Shown here: one piece after another, positions 29,597-39,965 of the stretch
Position numbering within the stretch: position 1 is the stretch's first letter
Layout: every line of letters begins with the position of its first letter
NCBI GenBank assembly: GCA_030837545.1
Contig: JAUPKI010000024.1
Span: forward strand, 1-42,230
DNA from: Thermodesulfobacteriota bacterium
Lineage (GTDB): Bacteria; Desulfobacterota; DSM-4660; Desulfatiglandales; Desulfatiglandaceae
DNA: 42,230 bases
Direction of reading: 5' to 3'
Notes under the pieces: model-generated
Database searches by the model: none
What the model saw: only the letters and a program-made list of their open reading frames with translations
What the model was told of the DNA's origin: nothing
Made by a program: the position numbers and the translations under genes

Positions 29597-30113
29597 AATA
29601 AATTCTCCTCTATCTTCATCTCATAAAAGATCCAACACACACCAAAAAAGCTCAAAAACACACTCAGATGCGGTAACCAGCCCTACGCCAATAGCGCTGA
29701 CTCCAATGAAAACAGCCTGCTTCGGCAGTCTCACCAATTCCTTCTTGGCATAGAACTCTCCCATTTTCACTATATTTTTTTATATTCTATATCATTTTGT
29801 ATCAATACATAACATATGTCAAGTTATTATTTTATTTAATTTATTTATTCCAATTAAATAGCATTGTTATAGAATATTTTACCATCTTTTTGCGGGAAAA
29901 CCGTCAGCATATCGGTGCGTTTCCAAATCCAGGCATTTTCGGCACTCTCATTTTAAGGGCCCCCTCTACTCAAACTCCTCCCTTTACATCAGGGAACTGG
30001 TTTCTACGTTCCCAGTTGCCACAGGAGCATATATCAAAGGTACGATACCTTCCTGCCGAATGCCCGCCCAGGGAGTTTCTTTTTCGGACCAAGCTATGAA
30101 TTCATATCTTTGA

Positions 30114-30136
30114 CCAGTTAAGAGCTCTTCAACTGG
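30114..30136. promoter_or_regulatory. Near-perfect palindrome upstream of molybdopterin oxidoreductase
   Basis: ccagtt-a-agagctct-tc-aactgg: 6-bp arms flanking an 8-bp palindrome, 89 bp before the ATG. Confidence 0.4.
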
Positions 30137-30224
30137 AATATACAGTCATGTTGTGATATAAGGCACTCTTGGAAGAGACCATTGCCAAACCTTTGCTCAC
30201 CCAATCTGCCGAGGTATAACCCAT

Positions 30225-32471
30225 ATGACCAGCCATCGAAATGAAACCGAGAAGTTGCGGATTGCCTATCGCACGTGTCCCTTTTGCGAAGCCACCTGCG
30301 GGTTGGAGATCGCCCTACAGGACGGCCGTGCCGTAACCGTCAAAGGAGATAAGGACGACGTGTTCAGCAAAGGATATCTCTGCCCAAAGGGCGCGGCCCT
30401 GGCCGACCTCCATTATGATCCCGATCGCCTGCGCCACCCGCTGATAAAAAGGAACGGCCATTGGGTAGAGGTGGGCTGGGATGAGGCATTTGCCGCAGTC
30501 GAATCGGGCCTGATCCCCTTGATGGACACCTACGGTCGTGACACCGTAGGTGTGTACGCGGGCAACCCTTGCTCCCATACCATGGCCGGCGCTCTGTGCC
30601 TGAGGCCCCTGTTCAAGGCCTTGCGGAGCCGGAACATCTTCAGCGCCAGCACCGTGGACCAGATGCCCAAACACGTCTCCAGCGGCTTGATGTTCGGCCA
30701 CCCCGGCACGATTCCAGTGCCCGACATCGACCGCACCCATTTTTTGTTGATACTCGGGGCAGACCCCATGGAGTCTAACGGGTCGCTCGCCACGGCTCCC
30801 GACTGGCCTGGTCGGTTGCGCGCCCTTAAGCGGCGGGGGGGCAAGCTGGTGGTTGTAGATCCTCGCGCCAGTCGAACTGCAAAGCTGGCCCACGAGCACC
30901 TGCGGATAAAACCTGGAGGAGATCCGTTTCTCCTCATGGCCTTGACCTGGGTTTTGTTTGAAGAGGACAGAGTCAATCCCGGGCGGCTCTCTGATCACAT
31001 CATCGGACTGGATGCAGTGCGCGACCTTTGCAGGCCGTTTTCCCCTGAGGCCGTGGAGAGGCGCAGCGGCATTGATCCCTCTATCGTGTACCGAACCGCA
31101 AGGGAACTTGCCTCTGCACCGTCTGCCGCAGTGTACGGCCGCATGGGCACAAGCACCGTGGAATTTGGGGCTCTCAACCAGTGGCTCATCGACATGGTCA
31201 ACATCCTGACCGGAAATTTGGACCGTCCTGGAGGGGCCATGTTCCCCTCGCCGGCTCATATGCCGCGCCGTAACCGCCCAGGTGGAAAAGGCTGGACTCT
31301 GGGACGATGGAAAAGCCGCGTCAAAGGTCTGCATGAGGTCATGGGCGAACTACCGGTCTGTACATTGTGCGACGAGATTGAGACGCCGGGAGAAGGGCAA
31401 GTCCGGGCCCTGATCACTGTGGCCTCCAACCCCGTGATCGCCCTGCCCAATTCCGCTCGAGTAGACCGGGCTTTGGCCGGTTTGGACTTCATGGTGTCGG
31501 TGGACTTTTACCTAAACGCCTCCACACGACACGCACATGTGATTCTCCCTCCCACCGGCCCTTTATCCACGTCGCAATATGATTTTTCATTTTACAACCT
31601 GTCCGTGCGAAACATTGCCAACTACTCGCCCCCTGTCATTCCCAAACCCAATGACGAGATGGATAAATGGGAGATCCTCTATCGGCTGGCCATGATCTTT
31701 AGCGGTCAAGGGGCCTCTGCCAATGCAGCGCAGATGGATGATTTCATCATCCGCATGATGGTGGATGGTTTGGCCGAAAAAGAGGGTTCACCCCTTTTCG
31801 GCAAGCAAACAGAAATATTGCAGGCCATGAAAGATCTCCGAGGTCCGGATCGAATGCTCGACCTCATGCTCCGCACCGGAGCCTACGGTGACGGCTTTGG
31901 CCTGAATCATGGCGGCTTATCGCTCTCCAGGCTAAAAGAGCATCCCCACGGCATGGACCTGGGACCTCTTGAGCCCCGAATCCCGGGAATATTACGGACC
32001 ACTTCAGGCAAGATCGATCTGGCGCCACACCCCATGGTCCAGGACGTGCAGCGGCTTATTGAAGTGATAAATCGCCCAGAGCCAAGTAGCCTGGTGCTTG
32101 TCGGACGTCGGCATCTTCGCACCAACAACTCATGGATGGCCAACATTTCGTCCCTTGTATCCGGACCCCCCCGGTGCGTTCTCCTTGTTCATCCGGAGGA
32201 CGCCTCGCGTCTTGGGCTTGAGGGCGGGGCTGCCGTGGAAGTAAAGAGCCGCGTGGGACGGATAGCGGTCCCAGTAGAAATTACAACAGACATCCGGCCG
32301 GGCGTGGTCAGTCTACCCCATGGCTGGGGCCATGATCTAACCGGAGTTAGGATGGGTGTGGCCATGACCCATGGAGGAGTAAACAGCAATATACTGAGCG
32401 ATGACGAGTGCTTTGATCCACTGTCCAACAATGCAGTGTTGAACGGAATTCCCGTGGAGGTGTCAGCTTGA
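30225..32471 (+). CDS. Molybdopterin-dependent oxidoreductase with N-terminal 4Fe-4S motif
   Basis: CPFCEATCGLEIALQDG...GYLCPKGAALADLHYDPDRLRHPL, LILGADPMESNGSLATAPDWPGRLRALKRRGGKLVVVDPRASRTAKLA; C-terminal molydopterin dinucleotide-binding-like region. Confidence 0.94.
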   Translation: MTSHRNETEKLRIAYRTCPFCEATCGLEIALQDGRAVTVKGDKDDVFSKGYLCPKGAALADLHYDPDRLRHPLIKRNGHWVEVGWDEAFAAVESGLIPLMDTYGRDTVGVYAGNPCSHTMAGALCLRPLFKALRSRNIFSASTVDQMPKHVSSGLMFGHPGTIPVPDIDRTHFLLILGADPMESNGSLATAPDWPGRLRALKRRGGKLVVVDPRASRTAKLAHEHLRIKPGGDPFLLMALTWVLFEEDRVNPGRLSDHIIGLDAVRDLCRPFSPEAVERRSGIDPSIVYRTARELASAPSAAVYGRMGTSTVEFGALNQWLIDMVNILTGNLDRPGGAMFPSPAHMPRRNRPGGKGWTLGRWKSRVKGLHEVMGELPVCTLCDEIETPGEGQVRALITVASNPVIALPNSARVDRALAGLDFMVSVDFYLNASTRHAHVILPPTGPLSTSQYDFSFYNLSVRNIANYSPPVIPKPNDEMDKWEILYRLAMIFSGQGASANAAQMDDFIIRMMVDGLAEKEGSPLFGKQTEILQAMKDLRGPDRMLDLMLRTGAYGDGFGLNHGGLSLSRLKEHPHGMDLGPLEPRIPGILRTTSGKIDLAPHPMVQDVQRLIEVINRPEPSSLVLVGRRHLRTNNSWMANISSLVSGPPRCVLLVHPEDASRLGLEGGAAVEVKSRVGRIAVPVEITTDIRPGVVSLPHGWGHDLTGVRMGVAMTHGGVNSNILSDDECFDPLSNNAVLNGIPVEVSA

Positions 32472-32640
32472 CCCTACCAAAACAAAGGTCTTCTGACATC
32501 CTCAATTCACATTCAAATGCGCCACTCTGTGATGGCAAGCGACCACAGCATAGTGGGCCATTTGGGCAAAAACGCGTCTTTCGGGCTGGGGAAGATCCGC
32601 ACACAAAAGGCGTAGCGATGGGAAACAGGAGGTCATGGAA

Positions 32641-32868
32641 ATGGACTTGAAACGCCTGACATGGGATTATGCAGACCCTCCAAAAGATGATGCCTGGCGG
32701 GCCAGAAGGCTGGCCGAATTCTTTCCTTTTGTTATCGAAGGGCTCAGCAGAGAAGACAAAGATCTCCTCCTGAGGGAGATCGATAAGATCACTCTCCCTG
32801 ATGAGCGGAAGGAATATATCCGAATGGCATGCGGAGGCGAAAGGAATGGAAAACAAGATACTGACTGA
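32641..32868 (+). CDS. Small protein overlapping the AbiEii-like gene, possible antitoxin
   Basis: aggaggtcatggaaATG; MDLKRLTWDYADPPKDDAWRARRLAEFFPFVIEGLSREDKDLLLREIDKI...; overlaps the next ORF by 23 nt. Confidence 0.6.
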   Translation: MDLKRLTWDYADPPKDDAWRARRLAEFFPFVIEGLSREDKDLLLREIDKITLPDERKEYIRMACGGERNGKQDTD

Positions 32869-33511
32869 AAAACAGAGTCTCCTGATCGATCATCTGCCAG
32901 AAGAGATTCTGTCCGCATTTTACCTGACGGGCGGAACAGCGCTCTCTGCCTTCTACCTGGAACACAGGCTTTCTGACGATCTCGAACTGTTCACGGAAAC
33001 GGAAGAGACCATACCCCCCGTGGAATTCCTGACAGCATTCATGAAAAAACTCCCCGATTCCGAGGCCATTCGCTATCAGCGCCTTTTTGATCGCAGGATA
33101 TTTGCTGTCGTCTTTAAGGATGGGGACACGCTTAAAGTAGAATTTACGACCTACCCCTTCAGGAGCATTGAAGAGCGAATAAAATTCGGAAAGCTGACGA
33201 TTGACAGCCTGTCGAACATGATCACAGGGAAGCTCTTTGCCATAACCGACCGCTTCGATCCGAAAGACTTTGTTGATCTCTACGTTGCTGTCCACCGATA
33301 TGCCTTGAAATTTGATGATCTGATAATGCAAACCGAGCAGAGATTCGACATAAAAGGGCTAAATTACGTCATTCCGGAAAGGCTCCTGATGGTCAAACGG
33401 ATGGGTCCAGGAGATCTGCCCATAATGTTGAGTGCGCTGAATCTCAATCAACTCAAAACCTATTTCATCGAACAGTCCGCCGCGCTCGTGAAGTCACGCG
33501 CCATGCTCTGA
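32846..33511 (+). CDS. AbiEii/AbiGii-like nucleotidyltransferase
   Basis: YLTGGTALSAFYLEHRLSDDLELFTETEE nucleotidyltransferase signature; FDPKDFVDLYVAV. Confidence 0.85.
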   Translation: MENKILTEKQSLLIDHLPEEILSAFYLTGGTALSAFYLEHRLSDDLELFTETEETIPPVEFLTAFMKKLPDSEAIRYQRLFDRRIFAVVFKDGDTLKVEFTTYPFRSIEERIKFGKLTIDSLSNMITGKLFAITDRFDPKDFVDLYVAVHRYALKFDDLIMQTEQRFDIKGLNYVIPERLLMVKRMGPGDLPIMLSALNLNQLKTYFIEQSAALVKSRAML

Positions 33512-33610
33512 AGGGGAAAAATATTTTCGTTTTGAAAAAATCTTCATTCAACGCCATATATGCCAACAGAAGGGACGTACCCCTTTCCATGAAGCGCCGG
33601 CCGATGGCCC

Positions 33611-33636
33611 TGTAGGTGCGGATTCATCCGCACATG
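33611..33636. repeat. REP-like single hairpin
   Basis: tgtaggtgcggattcatccgcacatg: GTGCGGAT-TC-ATCCGCAC stem, similar in form to the arms at 24568-24628. Confidence 0.5.
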
Positions 33637-33747
33637 TTGAGCGTCAAACCACTAACCGACAACCCGTGACCCGTAGCCATATCTGGATTCCGCAACGCCT
33701 TTACCAGTAAGAGCTTTTACCAGAGGCGCCCATGACCACGCACGACC

Positions 33748-35282
33748 TTATTCCTCCATGTTGGCCGTTTCCCCGGCCGGGAGTCCCAGTTCTCCGGCCC
33801 GAAGCACCCTGCGAAGGAGCTTCCCGCTCCTTGTTTTGGGGAGCCGTTCGAGGAAACTGAGTTCCTTGACGATAATGTCTGAAGAGAGGCTTGCCTTCAC
33901 AAAGGCCTTGATCTCGTGATTCAGCCGGGCAGACGGGGTGAACCCTTTCTGGATGGTGATAAAGGCCTTTAGATAAGAGACCCCCTCGTCCGGTTCCGCG
34001 CCCTTTGAAATAACTGCGGCCTCTGAGACCGCCGGATGCATGCAGAGGACCTGCTCGATCTCATAGGGCCCGATGACCTTGTGTCCCCCGGCCTTGATGA
34101 GATCGTCGTTGCGGCCCTGGTGGTAATAGTACCCCTCGTCATCCATGATGGCGATGTCGCCCGTCAGGAACCACCCCTTTTCGTTGAAATAGGCCCGGTA
34201 CCGCGCCTCATCCCGCCAGAGACCGACCATCATGGCGGGCCATCGGGGCCTGAGGGCCAGTTCACCCAGACTCAGGGCCGGCATGGGGTCGCCTTTTTCA
34301 TCCAGGATAGCGGCCTGTACTCCGGGGACCGGCTTTCCCATGGAACCGGGCTTGATGTCCATGGAAGGGAAATTGGCCAGGCAGATCATTCCCGTCTCGG
34401 TCATCCAGTAGGTATCGTGAGGCGATCGGCCCAGGTGCTGCTTCGCCCAGTAAAAGAGGTCCGGGATTAAGGGCGCGCCCACCGTCGCCATGTGACGCAG
34501 GTGGGAGATGTCGTACCGGCTGGCCAGGTTCCCCCCGGCCTCTTTCAGCCTCGTCAGGGTCCTGGGGGTGGTGTACCAGACCGAAACGCTGTGTTTTTCA
34601 AGCGTCCAGTACCAGTGGGCAGGCTCAAAAGGGTCTCCCTGAACAAGGGCCGTGGCCCCGCACAACCAGGGCCCCAGAACCCCGTACACGATCCCTGTGA
34701 CCCAGGCCGGGTCTGCATCCACCCAGAGGATCGTATCTTCCTTCAGGTCAAGGACATCCCTGGACGTGCTCAGGATCCCCACCATATCGTCATGGGTGTG
34801 TACCACGCCCTTGGGAGGGCCGGTAGATCCTGATGTGTAGCTCAGATAGAGGGGGGAGCGGGCAGACAGCCAGGTATTGGGAAACTCAGTCGGCATTTGC
34901 TGCGGGATGCCGCCCACCAGGATTTCGTTAGAAAGCAGGTTCGGCAGGGGGCCTTCGGTCAGAAACACGAACTCCGTGGTCCCCTGGATATCCGTCGGGA
35001 GCATCTCGGCCAGGTCCGGATGGGTCAGTATCCCCTTGGGGGCCGCATCCGAGATGCGGACGCTGACTTCATCAAAGGTGGACGTGGCATATATCGGACA
35101 GAAAAGGACGCCGATGCGCGCGCAGGCCAGGAGCGAGAAGTAGATTTCCGGGCAGGGGGGAGGAATACAAACAGTCGGTCCCCTGTCTCGAACCCGTAGC
35201 GGGCGAGAAGGTTGGCCCATTGGGGTCGCTTCCGTCTCAATCTGAGTTCTCGGTTACACCCGAACGGGCATGAGTTCTTGCT
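33748..35282 (-). pseudogene. AMP-binding acyl-/acetyl-CoA synthetase, 5'-truncated and frameshifted
   Basis: C-terminal bulk intact (LSYTSGSTGPPKGVVHTHDD, TGDIAIMDDEGYYYHQGRNDDLIKAGGHKVIGPYEIE, LPKTRSGKLLRRVLR). QWANLLARYGFETGDRLFVFLPP lies in another frame and joins CPEIYFSLLACARIG at the G6 run 35155-35160; in-frame TAG just upstream. Confidence 0.82.
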
Positions 35283-35443
35283 CTATTCATGAAAAGAGTA
35301 TACGGGGAATCAACGGCTGGTGTCAATACGGCAACTGGAAGGCCTTTTCCTTCATCCCGGCATCACCGCGATCCGAAGCTCGGCCGCGTCGGAAGAATTC
35401 GTTGAGTAAATTTTTGTCCCATTGGAGTGCATGGTTGACGGCA

Positions 35444-36805
35444 TCAGCCAAACAGGCGTTCATACAGGTCTTGGACCGACCCCACCCCCGAAATGTTCAT
35501 GTTTTTGGAAGGCTTCAGTCCCTCCAGGCTGGTTTTGGGGAGAATGGCGTGTAAAAATCCTAACTTTCTGGCCTCGTTAAGCCTCATCTCAGGCTGGCTC
35601 ACCCCCCGGACCTCGCCGGCAAGTCCCACCTCGCCAAACACCACAAGGTCGCGGCTGATGGGCCGGTTCAGAAAGCTCGACATCATGGCCGATACGATCC
35701 CCAGATCCGCGGCCGGCTCGTCTACCTTCAGCCCCCCGGCCACATTGACGAAGATATCCTGATCTCCTAATTGCATGCCCAGACGTTTCCCCAGCACGGC
35801 CACGAGGAGGGAAATCCGGTTGTGGTCCACGCCGATGGCCGTTCTTCGCGGCATGCCCAGGGGACTGGGACCCACCAGGGCCTGGATCTCCACCAGGAGG
35901 GGCCGGGTCCCTTCTATGCAGGAGATCACCGCAGAGCCCGGCACGTCTTCGGGCCTCTCCTGAAGGAAGATCCTGGAGGGGTTGCCGACGGCGTCGAGAC
36001 CCGAGTCCTTCATCTCAAATACGCCGATCTCGTTGGTGGAACCGTATCGGTTCTTGACCGCCCGCAAGATCCTGAACAGGTGTCCCCCGTCCCCCTCGAA
36101 ATAGAGGACCGTGTCCACCAGATGTTCCAGGACCTTTGGCCCGGCAATAGCCCCGTCTTTGGTCACATGGCCCACTAAGAAGACCGGTATCCCCGTTCCC
36201 TTGGCATAGGCCATCAGGCGGGAGGCCACTTCCCTGACCTGGCCCACGCTTCCGGGGGCCGATGGCATATCTTCCGTATACAAGGTCTGGATCGAGTCCA
36301 CGGCCACGATGTCCGGCTTGAAAGGGCCCAGCCGTTCCAGGAAGTCCTCGATGCAGGTCCCTGTCATGACATACAGATCTTCAGAATGGACGCCCAGCCT
36401 CTCGGCCCTCAGCTTGATCTGCTGGGCCGATTCCTCGCCTGAAAGATACAAGGCCCGCAACTTCTGCCGCGCCAGACGGTCCATCACCTGGAGAATAATG
36501 GTCGACTTCCCGATCCCGGGATCCCCGCCGATCAGGATCAGCGAACCGGGGACCACGCCGCCCCCGAGGGTCCGGTCAAATTCGGAGAGACCTGTCTTCA
36601 GCCGCATCTCAGGGGCCAGAGAAATGGACTCCAGCCGCTCTGCCTGACCCATGGCAGAGGCCCGCCGGGTCTCCTTTCCAGGCGCCTTGCGGACCTCCTC
36701 CACCATACTGCTCCACTGACCGCAGTCAGGGCATCGGCCCATCCATTTGATGGCCTCATACCCGCAGTTCTGACAGACAAAGCGGGTCTTTTCCTTTTTG
36801 GTCAT
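35444..36805 (-). CDS. radA: DNA repair protein RadA/Sms
   Basis: FVCQNCGYEAIKWMGRCPDCGQWSSMVEE zinc finger, GGDPGIGKSTIILQV, LYLSGEESAQQIKLRAERL, KNRYGSTNEIGVFEM. Confidence 0.97.
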   Translation of the reverse strand: MTKKEKTRFVCQNCGYEAIKWMGRCPDCGQWSSMVEEVRKAPGKETRRASAMGQAERLESISLAPEMRLKTGLSEFDRTLGGGVVPGSLILIGGDPGIGKSTIILQVMDRLARQKLRALYLSGEESAQQIKLRAERLGVHSEDLYVMTGTCIEDFLERLGPFKPDIVAVDSIQTLYTEDMPSAPGSVGQVREVASRLMAYAKGTGIPVFLVGHVTKDGAIAGPKVLEHLVDTVLYFEGDGGHLFRILRAVKNRYGSTNEIGVFEMKDSGLDAVGNPSRIFLQERPEDVPGSAVISCIEGTRPLLVEIQALVGPSPLGMPRRTAIGVDHNRISLLVAVLGKRLGMQLGDQDIFVNVAGGLKVDEPAADLGIVSAMMSSFLNRPISRDLVVFGEVGLAGEVRGVSQPEMRLNEARKLGFLHAILPKTSLEGLKPSKNMNISGVGSVQDLYERLFG

Positions 36806-36820
36806 GATGAAATGGCTGCC

Positions 36821-37213
36821 TCACTCCCACCGGCCATCGTCCCTCCTCCTGAGGTCCGTGTACCCCACCGTCCCCCGATCCGTGATAAACGAACTCAAGA
36901 GCCAGTTCACCAGGCTGATGATCAGGGCGCCCCATACGGCCGACCAGAACCCGTGCACCTCAAATCCGGAGATGACGCCCGAGGCCATTTTCAACAGGAT
37001 CGCATTGATGACAAAGGTAAAGAGACCGAGGGTCAGGATATTGATGGGGAGGGTCAGGATGAGGAGGATCGGCCGGAAAAAAACGTTCAGAACCCCCAGA
37101 ATGGCGGCCGCGAACAATGCACTGAAAAAACCGCTCACCTCGATCCCCTTGATCAGATATGACGCCACTGTGATTGCAGCGGTCAGAATCAACCATCTCA
37201 CAAGCAGTCCCAT
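36821..37213 (-). CDS. Phage holin family IV-like membrane protein (PF04020-type)
   Basis: 130 aa with four hydrophobic segments; GIEVSGFFSALFAAAILGVLNVFFRPILLILTLPINILTLGLFTFVINAILL. Confidence 0.9.
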   Translation of the reverse strand: MGLLVRWLILTAAITVASYLIKGIEVSGFFSALFAAAILGVLNVFFRPILLILTLPINILTLGLFTFVINAILLKMASGVISGFEVHGFWSAVWGALIISLVNWLLSSFITDRGTVGYTDLRRRDDGRWE

Positions 37214-37721
37214 GAATTATTTCTCCTCATCCCGATACAGGATTGATGATTGTTGATTGAAAAACGACCTAAAAACAAGATAATGGCTGGTCAAGAACCC
37301 CAAAAACATTTTTTTTGAAAACGATAAGAGATGTTAGGCGATTCCCTATGTTAAAGAGTTAAGCCCATCCACAATCCTTCGTGAGCGTGGCGGCTATTGT
37401 AGTGCATACCCATTTGGGATGTCAAACATTCCCGGGACGTCACGCCCCAAGACATGCAGGCCGATCGGGTCATCCGCCTCTCCGTCTCAAAGGCCCTGGA
37501 TTGAATCCTGGGATTCTTTTTTCTTGAACGCGCGACAAATTCAGGCTATTTAGCATGATAGCTGTTTTTAACCACGAATCAAACGAATGAGACGAATAAA
37601 CGAAGACCTTGGCTTTTTCTGGTTCGGGCTTTAGAATCAGAAGTTGACTCATTCGACGTTTCCCGCTGGCAGCGGGATCGGACGTTCAACGTTCCTTTTT
37701 TAATGAGCAAGGAGGGCTTCC

Positions 37722-38837
37722 ATGTTGCGAATCGGGTTTGTCGGATGGCGGGGGATGGTCGGATCGGTACTCATGGGCCGAATGAATGAAGAGCAGGACT
37801 TCAAGGGCTTTGAACCGGTCTTTTTCACCACCTCCAATGTGGGCGGAAAAGCTCCGGACGTGGGTCTCGACATCCCGTCCTTAAGAGACGCCCATGACAT
37901 CGACCTTCTGTCCTCCCTCGATATGGTTGTCACCTGCCAGGGGGGCGACTACACCAAAGAGGTCTACCCCAGGCTGAGGGGAGGCGGCTGGACGGGCTAC
38001 TGGATCGATTCGGCCTCGGCCCTGCGCCTCGCTGACGACGCCATTATTGTCCTCGATCCGGTCAACCGGTCTGTGATCGAGGAGGCACTGTCTTCCGGCA
38101 TCAAAACGTATGTCGGCGGCAACTGCACAGTCAGTCTCATGCTCATGGGACTGTCAGGCCTGTTTGCACAAGGCCTAATCCAATGGATATCGGCCATGAC
38201 CTATCAGGCCGCATCGGGCGCAGGGGCCAAGAACATGAAAGAACTCATCGCCCAGATGCTCGTTCTCGGAAACGTTTCAAAGTCCCTGCTGGATGACCCG
38301 GCATCTTCGGCCATCGACATCGACCGGATCGTGACTGAGCAGATGCGGGGCGCCGCCTTCCCCACGGATAACTTCCTGGCCCCCCTGGCCGGGAGTCTGA
38401 TCCCCTGGATCGATTCGCCCATGCCATCGGGCCAGACGAGAGAGGAGTGGAAGGGCCAGGTGGAGACCAACAAGATCCTGAAGACAAAGGAACCGATTCC
38501 GGTCGACGGCATCTGTGTGCGCGTGGGCGCCATGCGCTGCCACAGCCAGGGTCTCACCATCAAACTGACCCGGGACGTTCCCCTGAACGAGGTTGCGGAG
38601 ATCATCCAAAAAGGGAACCCCTGGGTGACTCTGGTCCCCAATGACAAGGAATCCACACTGAAACACCTGACCCCCGCAGCGGTCAACGGGACCCTGACCG
38701 TCCCGGTGGGAAGGCTGCGAAAGATGCTGCTCGGGCCCGAATATGTGACGGCCTTCACCGTGGGGGACCAGCTTCTGTGGGGGGCGGCCGAGCCGATACG
38801 GAGGATACTCAACATCATCATTGAGCGCCTGTCATAG
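37722..38837 (+). CDS. asd: Aspartate-semialdehyde dehydrogenase
   Basis: [71 protein letters not shown]. Confidence 0.96.
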   Translation: MLRIGFVGWRGMVGSVLMGRMNEEQDFKGFEPVFFTTSNVGGKAPDVGLDIPSLRDAHDIDLLSSLDMVVTCQGGDYTKEVYPRLRGGGWTGYWIDSASALRLADDAIIVLDPVNRSVIEEALSSGIKTYVGGNCTVSLMLMGLSGLFAQGLIQWISAMTYQAASGAGAKNMKELIAQMLVLGNVSKSLLDDPASSAIDIDRIVTEQMRGAAFPTDNFLAPLAGSLIPWIDSPMPSGQTREEWKGQVETNKILKTKEPIPVDGICVRVGAMRCHSQGLTIKLTRDVPLNEVAEIIQKGNPWVTLVPNDKESTLKHLTPAAVNGTLTVPVGRLRKMLLGPEYVTAFTVGDQLLWGAAEPIRRILNIIIERLS

Positions 38838-38881
38838 CCGTTCAGCCGGGGGCGGGTTTCCGATCCAGAAATGGGAATGTG

Positions 38882-38909
38882 TTGACAAACCCAACCCCGT
38901 GACTAAAAT
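38882..38909 (+). promoter_or_regulatory. Sigma-70-type promoter for selC
   Basis: TTGACA, 16-bp spacer, TAAAAT; ends 23 bp before the tRNA. Confidence 0.7.
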
Positions 38910-38932
38910 TAGGACTTCCAACCAGGCCGTGT

Positions 38933-39030
38933 GGAAGTGGAAAGCTCACTGGTGGGGCTCCCGGACTTCAAATCCGGTGTGCGGGGCTAAAACCCTCGCA
39001 GGTGGGTTCGATTCCCATGCACTTCCGCCA
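38933..39030 (+). tRNA. selC: tRNA-Sec (anticodon TCA), CCA encoded
   Basis: ggaagtgg...cccggacttcaaatccggtgtgcggggctaaaaccctcgcaggtgggttcgattcccatgcacttccgcca: TCA anticodon loop, long variable arm, T-arm GGTTCGATTCC. Confidence 0.95.
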
Positions 39031-39058
39031 CAGTTCATGAATCGGAATCAGGATCTTC

Positions 39059-39907
39059 TCAACCCCCCTGAAAGCTGAACACCCTTCCTGCGGATGCAGA
39101 GACAAATCGGTCGCCAAAGCGGTTCGAAAGCGCTACCGCCGCCTGAAAACCGGTGCAGTGGGAAACCCCTACCAGTTCTATGGAAAATCTCTCGAATTGA
39201 TCCATCACAACCGGCAAATCCTTTGGGCCGTAGAACATCAGGTGGGTTCCGCCTAAGATGGCGCGAAGACGCTCAACCCCCATCTTTTCTCGAACATGGT
39301 TCAGGATGTTCAAGACCCCGGCATGGGCGCACCCCAGGATCAGCACAGGATGACCCTCGGTCTCGATCAAAAGCGAGGCGTCATCTTGAATGGGATCCAA
39401 AACCAACCCGTCTCCATCAGGCAATACCAGTCGGGGATCATTAGGCGCCTTGCCAGGGTCGCGATCTATTCCGGTCACAAACCAGATACCTGGCGCCGCC
39501 TCCCGGGTATGGTCGATAAACCTGAAGGCTGCGCCGGATCGCTCCAGCTCTTTCTGGGTCGCCGGGCATCCAATATACCTCGGAGGCTTGTCCGGCGCCG
39601 CAGGATCGATCACCATATGCCGGGAAAAAATGGCTGGATGGGCAATGACCTCTATCTGACCGAGCTGCCTGGCGACCCAAAGGAGTCCACCGGTATGGTC
39701 GTAATGTCCATGGCTGATGAATACCCTGGCCAGACCTGACAGATCCTCATTCAGTGTTTCCAGGTTGATGGGAAGGGATCTCCCCGGTCCTGTATCCAAG
39801 AGGTATTTCTCATCCCTCCTCTCGATCAGGCAACTGAACCCGTGTTCGCCCACAAATCCTGATCGGCTGATGCTGTTGTCGCACACGATGGTAATTCGGG
39901 TCTCCAT
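39059..39907 (-). CDS. MBL-fold metallo-hydrolase
   Basis: VFISHGHYDHTGGLLWVAR, LLDTGPG, ILGCAHAGVLNILNHV; start at METRITIV. Confidence 0.92.
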   Translation of the reverse strand: METRITIVCDNSISRSGFVGEHGFSCLIERRDEKYLLDTGPGRSLPINLETLNEDLSGLARVFISHGHYDHTGGLLWVARQLGQIEVIAHPAIFSRHMVIDPAAPDKPPRYIGCPATQKELERSGAAFRFIDHTREAAPGIWFVTGIDRDPGKAPNDPRLVLPDGDGLVLDPIQDDASLLIETEGHPVLILGCAHAGVLNILNHVREKMGVERLRAILGGTHLMFYGPKDLPVVMDQFERFSIELVGVSHCTGFQAAVALSNRFGDRFVSASAGRVFSFQGG

Positions 39908-39965
39908 GTCGGCTTCCTTCACCTGAATGTCGATAGTGTCTGAACGAAAATCCTCTATCTGAGCG

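Noticed and set aside
30315-31334. 339-aa - strand ORF
   Set aside because: Antisense to the molybdopterin oxidoreductase; no motif of its own.
30225-32471. Selenoprotein suggested by nearby selC
   Set aside because: No in-frame TGA interrupts the oxidoreductase, and the aligned region (STVDQMPKHVSSG) has no Cys or Sec position.
32468-32650. 60-aa ORF between the oxidoreductase and the AbiEii-like pair
   Set aside because: Starts at a TTG overlapping the previous stop, with no ribosome-binding site or motif; likely spacer.
33700-33725. Direct repeat tttaccag...tttaccag
   Set aside because: Two short copies only; consistent with chance and no flanking mobile gene.
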